A stretch of 64,000 nt of DNA from Liquidambar formosana. Its lineage: Eukaryota; Streptophyta; Magnoliopsida; Saxifragales; Altingiaceae. The stretch covers positions 21,949,053-22,013,052 of the forward strand of contig CM077826.1 in the NCBI GenBank assembly GCA_039720395.1, written 5' to 3'. Below the pieces are notes generated by a model, which saw only the letters and a program-made list of their open reading frames with translations, did no database searches and was not told the DNA's origin. Shown here piece after piece: positions 1-11,190 of the stretch (within the stretch, counting starts at the first letter, position 1; every line of letters starts with the position of its first letter). Made by a program: the position numbers and the translations under genes.

Positions 1-2990
1 TAAAGTAAGAAGGTAGATTCCAATTTTACATGCATTATAGATTACTCATATTTAATTTGGTTGTGTTGATCGCTCTTATTGGTGTTGGGTGTGCTGGTGT
101 CTCAGTCCACCACTTGTGTCTTGTTATTGAATATTAAGAAATAAGAATCTATCATGATCGACAGAGTTAATACGTAAACTTAATACTTACAGGGACTATT
201 GATTTGAGATTGGAGAGTGAAGAAGCAATCTTTCCTGTCAATCCGCTTGAGACCAGGTTCCTGCAAGTAAGTCTTTGAATAAGAGAGAGTTTAATTTGTG
301 CCATATCTAAAATATGGTTCAATCACATCAAGAATATGGTCATGCAATGAGTTGGGCATATGTTTGGAAATCCCATAGAAATGGAATCAATCCATAGGGA
401 ATTACATATTATTAGAAAGGAGTCCTCACTTTCCATGCAGTTTTACTGGCAGTTATTATGAAGGTCCATTTTATGTAACATGCACCATTTAGAAAGATTT
501 TTGCTTTCAAATATGATAAAAATTGATGTAGATTGATTCAGCTTCTACTGTATGTCCCAATATGCCCTTGGATGATTTGACAGTGCACTCACAGTGAGAT
601 GATCCTCGGAGGATTGTTGAAGCTGCAATTCAAACCATCCCATGTGTAATTACTTGGGATGCATGGATCTTCTTGCCAGTTTCTGGTCACACCATATCCT
701 TGCTTGATGTCCATGATAGCATCAACTATTTTTTCCAACAGTTACACAATAACTCAGATAATATATGACTATTTGAGAGAGATGGGGGAGAGGGTATCCA
801 AAATACAAAATCATACCCAAAGAAAAAAAAACCCAACAATAGCATTTTAAATTTTTCATAAAAATGCCCTTGGTATAATTGCTGACAATGACAGGGCCGG
901 GTTTGATGTTCAAAGTGAATTGCTAACATGAAGTTTGCATTTCTCTCTGGGCCCAGTTACAGTGTGCCTAGCATTTACAAGACCAACTCTTTACACTGAA
1001 AATGTGATTGGTCAATGCATATCATCCCTGTAACAGAATTATGGCCATGTGAAATTACATAGCTTTTATTGATATGACAAAGAACTTGAAAATTATGTTC
1101 GTTGCGAGATGCATATTTCAAGTTACCATCTTCACCTACTAACAGTATCAGCAGCTCAGCTAATAAAGGCTCTTGTTGAACCACTGGCCTATTTCAAATT
1201 TTCTCCTAAGATTAAACTGTCTTCAGCGAGACACTAACAACTAACTGCTATTCGTTTACTGTTTTGAACAAGGCCATGCTACGCCTTCAGCTGAAATTAA
1301 TGGAACCATCAAATCTGCAGCATAAGTATTCCATATTTAGTACAAGGTAGCAGTATACTGAGCATCATCTAATCGAAGAAGAAGAAGAAAAGAAAAGAAA
1401 ATCATACCATCTTCTGTGTCTGTTGGTGTTTCTGGGAGTCCTATTACCATGAAAATCTTGAAAGCATTGAGGATGGGAGGTAGATTAGATTCCTTTGCTG
1501 CGAAAATAGAAAAGGCAAGTCGTGCATCTTTAATTGGCAAAATCAGAGGACCTATATTTAGTGGCTTTAGGTATTCTAGTCTAATAGGTTTTGCAAGATG
1601 GAATTCACCAATGAAGGATATATTTAATTCTCTCAGCTGTCCATTCTGAAGATCCAAGATTTCAGTGAAGTAAAAGTAGACATAATATTCCAAAGTATCG
1701 AAAGGACCCCATGAACAAGTTAAGGAAGTGCTAGAATTCTGTGTCTGGGTGGCAGTCCTCAACACTTCTTGTGGTGGAAAATAAGTATCATTGCTGCTGT
1801 GGGTGTCAATGGTGGACTGGGTGCTAACTAGGTCCCAACCCAAAAATCTCTGAGGATCAGGAAGTGTTAGAGGATTCCAGATGCGATCATAAATATCATC
1901 CTGGTACCTAATTGAGAGAGATTTGCATGTTTTAGATTAAAGCAAAATGATGACAGAACTGGAAAATTTATACTCATGGTTCATGGCATATGAATTAATG
2001 AATTAATGCACTCGAACAAGGCAAGAAAATATTCAAATGGGTATTTGTGAGGAATAGAATTGCTTTTAAAAGATAATGAAAAAGGTTGCAATAATTAATT
2101 ATAATCCCTCTATAGAGGTCCTTGTGGCTAGAACAAATATATTCACCTGAAATTAATGGAGCCACCAACGTCACATCGCCCCACGAGTTGTAGTCCTCTA
2201 GACTCAATTCTATAAATGGAACTGTTCAAAAGCCGTAGTTCCAATGCAGAAATGAAAGGTATTCCAAAGCCGGTGTTTACAAGGCACACGTATATGTCAT
2301 CTGTCATGGAAAAATGATTAATCTCTTTCCAACTTACTTCAGACGTATTCACCACGTCCCATTTGTTAACTCCAAGATAGAGGTCAAATACTGGAGGTTA
2401 ATTGGTTTTTGCCGTCGTAATTCCCATAGTAGAAGAAAGCTCTGATCATATAGTTATTGTTTTTGCCTTGTTCAGGTTTCAGGGTATAGCAATTCTTTCT
2501 CCCTTGAGGAAAACTCAAGTTCTTCAGCTGCTGTATATAACCTTCGGAGATGATGGATACAGGGGTAGATTCATATTCGTCCCAGTGTCCGTAAATTCTG
2601 TATCTGTCTTGTAAAATATGCCAGTGTCGTTATCATAGTATTCTCCAGTTGCAACGCAGTCGATGCTTATGAAACCTAAGAGATTTTGATTGATTGAGAG
2701 AAAGAGACAGAGAAAGTTAGACATACCAACTAATATGTACGTGCAGAAAACATATGGTGCCGTTTTTGGAAACGAAAACTGTCTTCAAAAAACATGTTGC
2801 TATCATCTGCTACGGCTATCTGGGTTTTCAAGACGGTAGTCCAAATATACGGAAAAATTCCTCATGGAGGGAAAAAAATCGTCAAGTTTTGTTTGGGTTC
2901 TTACTAACCGGAAATATCAGTGGCAAGGATCACCGGAAGAAGCATCAGCAATGCCGTCGGAGTAAAAACCAATGGATGTTTACCATTCAT
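1..2990 (-). pseudogene. RLK-1: malectin-like LRR receptor kinase, 5' half only, frame-damaged
   Basis: This is the 5' part of a plasma-membrane receptor kinase; the rest lies left of the window. Exons seen by alignment with RLK-2 are 2909-2990 (start ATG 2988-2990, signal peptide), 2147-2675 and 1408-1907 (malectin-like ectodomain), 593-725 (juxtamembrane DPC motif, WQEDPC) and 191-260 (first LRR). Exon 1 is shorter than in RLK-2 and lacks about 15 codons after the signal peptide. Exon 2 has a 1-base loss near 2563-2566 (four G instead of five), which leads to a TGA at 2524-2526, and a 4-base gain near 2398-2405 that restores frame. LRR exon 5 is 70 nt where all paralogs have 72. Splice sites look normal. 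I call it a pseudogene; homopolymer sequencing error could explain the first lesion but not all three. Confidence 0.8.
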
Positions 2991-3138
2991 GTTGATATTT
3001 TCTATGAATTTTAGTTCTTAGATTTCAGATCTTAAAATAGAAGACTGAGCTACAAGAAAGAAGGAAGCATCGAGGAGTTGAAAACGGTTTTTTTGTTTTT
3101 TGCGCTGATTATAAAAGAGAACTCGTAAGAATCTTTCA

Positions 3139-3151
3139 TTTACATATAGAA
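3139..3151 (-). promoter_or_regulatory. TATA-like motif upstream of RLK-1
   Basis: On the minus strand the sequence reads CTATATGTAAATG about 150 bases upstream of the RLK-1 ATG. The same motif occurs at a similar distance in front of RLK-2 (about 14957-14968) and RLK-3 (about 54926-54938), within a leader that is otherwise alignable between the three genes. Conservation of the TATA-like core supports a core promoter; the transcription start has not been measured. Confidence 0.4.
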
Positions 3152-3271
3152 GGGGCTGCGTGCGTACTGTTCTATCAATGTGGCCCTCCCCCCAATGGAT
3201 TTCTTTAATTTTTCCCTCCAACTTCCTCCCCCAATCCCAAACCTCTCTGTCTTTCTTGTAATTTTCTTTCG

Positions 3272-4350
3272 GGGTAACTTACATTAAGACTCCTTCTAAA
3301 ATCTGACAATTACAAATAAACCCCCTCACGTTTCTGAAATTACATTAAGACCCTCTCCCTTTAACTTTCGTCCATTAATCCGTTAAATCACTTTCAATTT
3401 TTTTCAAAATATCCTAATTACCCTTATTGGATAACAACTTCCATGTTAAATGTATATAACAGTCCAACACATTCATCCAGTACATTTGATTGATTTATTT
3501 ATTTATTGATAAACAACTAAAAGATTAGATATATATATATATATATATAAAAGAAAAATGCCAAAAAACTTAAATTTTTGTCCAACTGATGTGGTAGCCA
3601 TCAGATTTGCTCATTAGAAACAATTATCTATTTAATTGATGTGTAAAAAAAAAAAAAAAAAAATTGATTTGCCAAGTTGCCACCTCATTTGCCACCTCTA
3701 TACGTGCATCTCCATTGTAATAATTTTTTTTATTTATTTCTACATATGAGTAATGCTACATAGCCCTTTTTTTTTTTACTCAAATGAGATGGCAACTTAG
3801 CAAATCAATTTTTTTATTTTTTATTTTGCAAATCAATTAAAAATTTAATTAAATAAATAATTGTTTTTAAAGAGCAAATTTGACAGCTGCCACATCAGTT
3901 GGACAGAAAATTTAAATTTTTTTTAGCATTTTTCTTATATATATATATATAGATTATCTTTTAGTTGTTTATCAATAATAATTCAAAAATTCAAAAGTAT
4001 TGGATGAACTATTGGATTGGTGAGTTATATGCATTTAACATGGAAGTTATCATCGACGATATATATTATCTTTTAGTTGTTTATCAATAATAATTCAAAA
4101 ATTCAAAAGTATTGGATGAACTATTGGATTGGTGACTTATATGCATTTAACATGGAAGTTATCATCCACTAAGGGTAGTTAGGGTATTTTGAAAAAATTT
4201 GAATATAATTTAACGGATTAATGGACGGAAGTTAGAAGGAGGGGTCTCTTTGTAGTTTATTTTGTAAAGTGAGGGGTGTCAGAGTAATTTTAAAAACGTG
4301 AGGGGGTGTATCTGTAATAGTCAGATTTTAGAGGGGGTCTTATTATAATT
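3272..4350. mobile_element. Fold-back MITE-like element, about 1.08 kb
   Basis: The ends are long inverted repeats. The left begins GGGTAACTTACATTAAGAC and the right end, reverse complemented, begins GGTAAATTATAATAAGACC. The similarity runs on through the CCCCCTCACGTTT and CGTCCATTAATCCGTTAAAT blocks. Inner parts are also inverted copies (3420-3715 against about 3775-4190), so nearly the whole element is one imperfect palindrome. Termini of the GGGTAAATTACA type are common in Mutator-like non-autonomous elements. I see no clean target duplication; flanks share only TTTCG. There is no coding potential. The right arm contains a direct duplication of about 105 bp (3951-4055 and 4060-4165). Confidence 0.7.
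3951..4165. repeat. Direct duplication inside the fold-back element
   Basis: A block starting ATTATCTTTTAGTTGTTTAT and ending at AACATGGAAGTTATCATC is present twice in tandem (about 3951-4055 and 4060-4165), nearly identical. The left arm of the palindrome has it only once, so the duplication arose after the element folded structure was established. Confidence 0.75.
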
Positions 4351-4403
4351 TACCATATTTCGCTACATCTCCCTCTTCCTTTGTTTCATTCGTCTTTCTT
4401 TTT

Positions 4404-4700
4404 TGCTAAATTACAAAAAACCCTCCTAAAGTTTAGTCATATTTCACATAACCTCAAAGAAAAAATTGAAGTGTCCCTTCCATTACGTTTCAAGGTGAAA
4501 AATCGAATAGAATTTAAATGAAAAAACACTATATCCCTCTCATGTGCTCAATATTCTTCAATTCTCATAATGTTTTTTTGCCTGATTTCTACTCGATTTT
4601 TCATCTGAAGCGTAACAAAAAAGGGACATTGCATCAATTCTTTTTTAGGGGGTTATGTGAAAAAGGACCAATCATTAGAGTGGGTTCTTGTAATTTATCC
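4404..4700. mobile_element. Second small fold-back MITE, about 297 bp
   Basis: Arms of roughly 105 bp are inverted copies. The left arm starts GCTAAATTACAAAAAACCC and the right end reads, reverse complemented, GGATAAATTACAAGAACCC. Both arms continue through TTTCACATAACC and GTGAAAAATCGA / ATGAAAAATCGA blocks. It has no protein-coding capacity. I could not define a target duplication. The class is probably the same Mutator-like fold-back type as its larger neighbour. Confidence 0.6.
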
Positions 4701-4988
4701 TCTTTTTTTTTAATACTCTAGAAAAATTCTTTTGTCACATCAAGAAAATTCTAGATAAAAAATCCTGTCACTCTCTCTTTCCTTGTTTTTTTTTTCCCCC
4801 TTTTGAAAAAAAAATCCTTTTGTTGCATCTCCCTCTTTTTAGTTACTGTCACATCAGGATTTAGGAATATGAGATTAAAAAAAAAAAAAATTTAAAAAAA
4901 AATTCATGGATGTGTTTCCTTTGCATTCTAAAATCTTCTATTACATGTCCCACTTTTCACTAAATCTAAAGAACCGTATAAGTACTTG

Positions 4989-5020
4989 GGAAAATTACTC
5001 TTCGGTGAGTGCTCCCCAAA

Positions 5021-5070
<50 letters not shown>

Positions 5071-5180
5071 CAAAGAAAAAAAAAGAAAGGGATTTTGACT
5101 GTCAACTCACTACAAATTGACTGTCAACTTAATATGTTCTGTGTTAGTTTGGGAATAACTCACCAAAGGGTAATTTTTCC
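4989..5180. mobile_element. Third small inverted-repeat element with AT core
   Basis: The left end GGAAAATTACTCTTCGGTGA and the reverse complement of the right end, GGAAAAATTACCCTTTGGTG, are inverted copies running about 37 bases to CCCAAACTAA. Between them lies a (TA)n microsatellite (about 5024-5066) and a short GACTGTCAACT direct repeat. The layout is that of a short MITE whose core has expanded as a microsatellite. Confidence 0.6.
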
Positions 5181-6383
5181 TAAGCATTTCACCCTCCAAA
5201 GAACTCTTCAAATGCCAGAAACTAAAATGGTTTGACATTTGGCAATGTAGTCGTGCTCTTCAAATTTTTGATCTTTTGGTATTTAAAGCCTTTTTTGGAG
5301 ACTTGTTGAAGCCTTTAGTTAGTGGTGCTTCAATTTAAAGGCTTCTTCAATAAGCCACTTTAATCTTTTCTAAAAATAATCCAAGATCAAAATAATAAAT
5401 TTTATAATCCAACAAAGAAACAAAATGGAGTAACCACTTTACATATAAATCTTGTCATTCATACAATCATAAATGGGCATAGTAGATAAACAAAAGTCAA
5501 AATTTGTTCAAATTAGCAACAAAAAAAAACAAAACAAAACAACACAAAAAGGAAAGAAATTAAAGAGACAATTACATTTGCTTTTGATGGAATTAATACT
5601 AGTTTCCCCATGTGGGATCCACATTACATTTGATTTTGGTGGATTTATTACCATTTTATCATTTGGCCTTGATGCCAAATGCTTAAGTCATGCCATATTT
5701 GGCAGCTGGCATCCCATTGAGAGTTTTTTCATCTTTGTACAGAAAGACTGAATCAAAATTCTTTAATTTTTCTTTTCACCGGCCCCTTTCTTGAAAACCA
5801 ATCATAAAGTTTTCCTATTTGATTTTCTATAGTATGGAAAAAACTATATTTTCATGATAAATATGTTTCACTTTCTGGCTGAATATCATGGAAATTCCAT
5901 CTCAATAGGACAAGGAGGCAATGTCAACTGATGCCTTGGGTGCACCTCATAGTGGAAGTGTGGGTTTAATTTTGAGGATGTAATCATGTAACTAAACTAG
6001 TGTGCCAGCTCTAGGTTGATTGGTTGTGGCTGGTAGCTTACTGCCGATTTCAATGGAAAAAAAAAGGGACAGATATTCCTATGAAAAAAGTATTTAATTA
6101 CTGCCATCAGGTAATCAAATGAAACATTAGGCATTCTTTCAAGAAAATGATTTCCATTGAGACAAAACAAAGCCAATGGATTTAGCACTTTGGTACATTT
6201 CCATCCACTTTCCTATGCAAATTAACCTCTCTGCAAACCAAATGCCTTTGTTTAACAAAAGGAAACTTATGATGATGAAGCGATTTTACAGAAGACAATA
6301 AGAGTATTTAAAAAAATCAAAGTAAAATTCCAAAAGATTTGAAGAAGTCGAATCAAACCACAAACTTCAAGCGCGAACCAGTG
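5181..6383. other. Intergenic, no gene seen
   Basis: This is the downstream flank of RLK-2 and lies about 2.2-3.4 kb upstream of the RLK-1 start. It is AT-rich. Short open frames such as 5473-5751 lack any recognisable family or splice context. The part next to 6383 resembles the flank downstream of RLK-3 (about 16090-16540, with shared ATTGAGACA and AATGGAATTTAGCACTT-like blocks), so the tandem duplication unit includes 3' flanking DNA. Confidence 0.6.
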
Positions 6384-6838
6384 TTATAAGAACCACCTAG
6401 CATAGGGAACCATTTCAATTTCGAGGTCGACTGTTTTCATTTCATGTGAATTGTTTGATCTTGTTTCACTGCTAGCCATTTCTATTGCCAAACATTCCTT
6501 TAATTCCACCACTACTTGGCTCATGTCTGGCCTTTGGATTGCAGCTGATGGTATGCATGACATGGCTATCTCCACAGCTTTCCAAGCAGAATTGGTGCTG
6601 AAATCTCCTTCCAACCTTTGATCAACGATGCTTTGGATATCCCCCCTTTCAATAATAGGAATAACCCATTTCAGTATGTGAATAGACTGGGAGCCTGTTA
6701 TTACAGCAGGGTGTCCTGTAATCAGCTCCAACAAAACTATTCCAAAGCTATAAACATCACTTTTCTTACTCAACTTTCCAGTTGTTTGATATCTGCATGC
6801 ATGGAGAATACCAGTTACTAGTGTTTTATACCAAAAGC

Positions 6839-6871
<33 letters not shown>

Positions 6872-7867
6872 GAATTAATTAATTAGGATTTTCAATGTCT
6901 GTCATTTCAATAGTAGTTATGGAATTTAATTAAACCCTAACTTAGAATCTTCAGAAACTCACATAAAGTAGAAAATATCTACCAATTAGAAAATTTGGGC
7001 GGCGCCTATAGGCTCTTTGAGCATTGCTATTTCTATTAAACACTCATAGACTAAAATAAAGTCTATTCTACATCTATTTTTGATGAAGTGATTCAATAAG
7101 AATTTGATGAAGTTTTTAACACTCACTCTGGATCGATGTACGCAGGCGTGCCAGCAGCATCAGTGGATATATGAGTGTCACTTTCATTTTTGACATCTCT
7201 GGACAGCCCGAAATCAGCTATCTTGGCTTTGAAATTTTCGTCTAATAAAATATTAGAAGTCTTCATGTCCCTGTGGATTATAGGTGGTCTGCAACCATTG
7301 TGTAGATAGTCCAATCCTACAACCCCAATAAACTGTCAGCCAACTTCCTTGGTGCAATAAAAGAATGACCAAAAAATGGAAGTGAAATAATAATGTTAAA
7401 TATCTGATTGCAGACCTTGTGCAGAATCAATGGCAATTTGAAGTCTCTTTTTCCAATTCAAAACATTTTCTTTGGTCTCTGCAACCAAAATATACCAATT
7501 CATATCTTTGTATTGTGGTTAGATGGAAAAGTAAAACGCTGGCCATCCAATTATGCAATAAAATGAGTGAGTAATTAATGAAACATGTGTTCATCAAACA
7601 CAGGTATGTTCATGTTTTTATAAAAATAAGCAATGGAAAATGCTAGTCTTACTCTGACTTCTTATTCGAATTTCATAGCCCATGAAGGGCTGGGGGCATT
7701 TTTGAAAATAAATGGGACCATGTCATTTTTTGGTGAAATGAAAGGGAATAAAGGGCTCAAGTCATGGGGCTGGTAAAAGAATTTTGTAAGGGAATTTTGA
7801 TTGTATAACATGGACATGGCTTGATAACTGACATAGGACTCAAGCAGCGGTTGAACTCACAATGTGG

Positions 7868-7917
<50 letters not shown>

Positions 7918-10900
7918 TATCTATCTTTCTATCTATCTATCTATCTATCGATCTAATGTGTGTGTGTGTCACTCCTCTTGCTTTGCTTCATGATTAGTGT
8001 CCAGTATGTTGCCACTATAGTGTGCCTATTTGAACAGCTCTCTTTTTGTTTTAATTTCACAGGCTAACAAGTTTAGGTGCATGCTGTTACAGCCTCACAG
8101 GTCCTTGACTAAATGATACTCTTCAATTGATAAATTAGTGATCTTATATCAAGATAAAAAGGTCAACTAAGTTCTAGTGAGTTGTCTTATCCAGAGCCTA
8201 AGAAGACCATTAATATGTCAAATACCTGATAGATGCTGTCTCAAATTTCCATGAGCCATGTACTCATAAATGAGTGCCATGTGTGTGTCTTCGTTGCAGT
8301 ACCCAATGAGAGAAACCAAGTTTCTATGATGAACTCTCATCAAGAGTTGCGCCTGCATTTCAAAATGGTGCCCAAGTATAGGCAAGTGAATTGATTAGCA
8401 GCATGACTCATATGAATCATAATTTCAGCATCAGAAAAATTTTTTCAAGCAATGGGGAAGTAGAGCCCTGGCTGCATTGCCATATCTGACCTCGGATAGA
8501 AATTCCTTGGGGCCTTGCTGTGATGATGGAGAACGCAACTTGACAGCAACTTTATTGCCATTCTTTAGTATGCCAAGGTAAACTATTCCAAATCCTCCTT
8601 CTCCGATATCTGTTTTACAGTTATCAGTGATACTAACAATCTCAGAGTAAGTGAACTCTTGATTCTTTGACTTCAATGACCCTTCTCTGTTGTATTCTGT
8701 CAGCATATCCACACAAAACCAGATCACCACAATTTCGATATGCACACATCTATTAAAATGTTCCGAGGTTTAAAAAATAGTGGTTGTCGATTGATGAAGC
8801 CACACAATGGAAGAATTTATGGCACCCAAGGATTGCTGAAGGACAAAATAATCCTTTAGACTTCAAACGGATATAACTTTGAATTCAGTTATTGGATTTG
8901 CACTTGTGACCTCAGTTCAAAGAGCTTGTTTTGAGCACTACAACATGCTTAATGGCTATGCAGCTAAAGGCGACTTTTGACCTAAATATAAATTCGTTCG
9001 AATGTTGTTTAGTTCACTTTTAGGAAAATTGGACTATTTATTTATGAAAATTTTCTCTATAGCGCTGTCCTTTACTTTTTAGAGTCCAGATTTGTTTAGG
9101 AAGGTACCTATTGATGTTTTTAATTAGGTTATTAAAGTAGTTTTTGAGTCAAAGTAAGTTTTGCCTTTTTGTTTTTAAAACTTTTTGCTATTTTGAAGTT
9201 CTAATATTATTTATGGGATTAAGTTTTGGGTATCATAACTACATGATTTGTTACCTAGCTTAGGAAAACTTTTGATTATTGAAATGAACGGATATTATTT
9301 TTTCTTTAGCTGTTGTTCTTGGTATTTGTTGAAACCAACAAGACCTTAGATGCCATTTGTTCTATGTGTTTTCTTGAATGAAAATGAAAAATTTCTATGG
9401 AGGGTTGTGGCTTTTGTTGTTAGTTGGACTTGTTCTTAGTATATGCTCCCTGAATCATTGGTTTTTGTGCCTAGTCACCAATGTGATGAACTGAGTACGC
9501 TCATGGTCCAACTTGTGCCACCAAATCTCTATACAAGGACATTTTCACCATCTTTAGGTGAAGCCTTGAAATAGCGCTTTTTATCTGGGTTTGCTACATC
9601 CAGGGAGTTTTCAATTCGGTATGGGAATATTTTTTCACATCTGTTGAAGTTTTAATTTCAAGCTTTAGTATGTTTCCCTAAAATTCCGTTATGTTTTGCA
9701 CATCTATCTGGGTTTGCTAGATCATTTTGTTCTATTGCTTTTGCAGTTCCTTCAAAATCGATCAGTTCAATACATGTTAAACAGGTGCTTATCACATGGT
9801 TGGCAGTGGTTTGTGATGGCAATGGTGATGGCATGGTTTGTGGGCTTCTGACGTATTAACAGTAACACAATTCTGTTGAATTGGAGGAACACTAACAAGG
9901 GGTTGATGTTGTTTTTAATAAATCTGTTTTCAGTTATGATCATGGTATATTGCAATAGTTTTGGATTGGTAGATTATGAAAGAGAGGCCTACAGGTTCAT
10001 TATGTTATTTATTTTTTTGGTAGAAAGTTCTTTCTGTTCTTTGGGGAAAACAATTCTATTGTATTTTGAAAATTTCTCTTGCACACTGATATTTAACTCT
10101 TTCCAACCGCGTGGATGTTATCTCAATATGGATCAATCAATCATGCTACTCATATCATGATTTTGTTGCAAGTCCAAGTGACCTCTGGTGAGAATGGTGA
10201 TCAAGTCTTCTTTTGATTTTTTTTTATAATTTGATTTGTCAGAGGTGTTTTTTTTTCTTCTGCATAATCATTTACAAAACCAGGAAAATTGAATGAAAGA
10301 AAGTACCTCTTTGTTTTTTACTTTTACAGTACCAAAAAACCAGAGTGCATATGAGGAACAGGACCAGAGCTGCTCCTACAGTTGCAACAAGGGGAACAAC
10401 AAACTTCTTCTCTGATTTGCATGAATTTGACAGACAAAGATTTGGATTTTCGTCCGCACTTGCATAAGGTGGACACACATGGTGAAATGTAATAATGGGT
10501 TAGTAATTATAAGAACAATTATCTTCCCATCATGTTATCACAAGTAGGCACTTTTTAAATAATATAAACGAAGTCAAGAGTCACCAAAAAGGAAAAAAAA
10601 AAAAAAAAAAAAAAAAAAAAGGAAGCAGAAAAACAAAAGAACACAATTATTATTATTATTATTGGTCTTGGTGTTCTCCAACTTAAAATAAAGCTAAAAA
10701 CGGTCATCTCGTAAGTAAAGAACTATAGAACAACTTAAGAAAATGGAATTCTTGGATATGCAAGATAAGCAAACCTCAAACGCAATGATCCATTCTTATC
10801 CTTCTCCCTAAGAGCTAGGGGAATTGAACCTGAGAGCTTGTTCCTAGTTAAATTACTGCAAAGACAGTGCAAAATAGATCACCTACATTTTCTAGTTACT

Positions 10901-11155
10901 CAGAAATTTTCTATTGCAATAACAAAGTTCAATAACTTACAGGGTTTTCAAAGATGGCAGTTGAGCTAAGAATTCTGGCACCAGTCCAGTCAAGTCATTG
11001 TTTGATAAATCCCTACAAAAAAATGAAGAAAAAAAATCAAAAAGAGTTGGTAGCTCCCAAAAAAAACAAAAGAAAGGGTTGGCAAATTTGTGGGTAGAGC
11101 ACTCAGTATTTGTTGCCAAAGATTTCATTAGTCCAAAACCACAGAGTGGAGGGAA

Positions 11156-11190
<35 letters not shown>

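Noticed and set aside
9876..10160. 94-codon plus-strand frame in RLK-2 intron 8
   Set aside because: Not conserved in the homologous RLK-3 intron and without recognisable domains.
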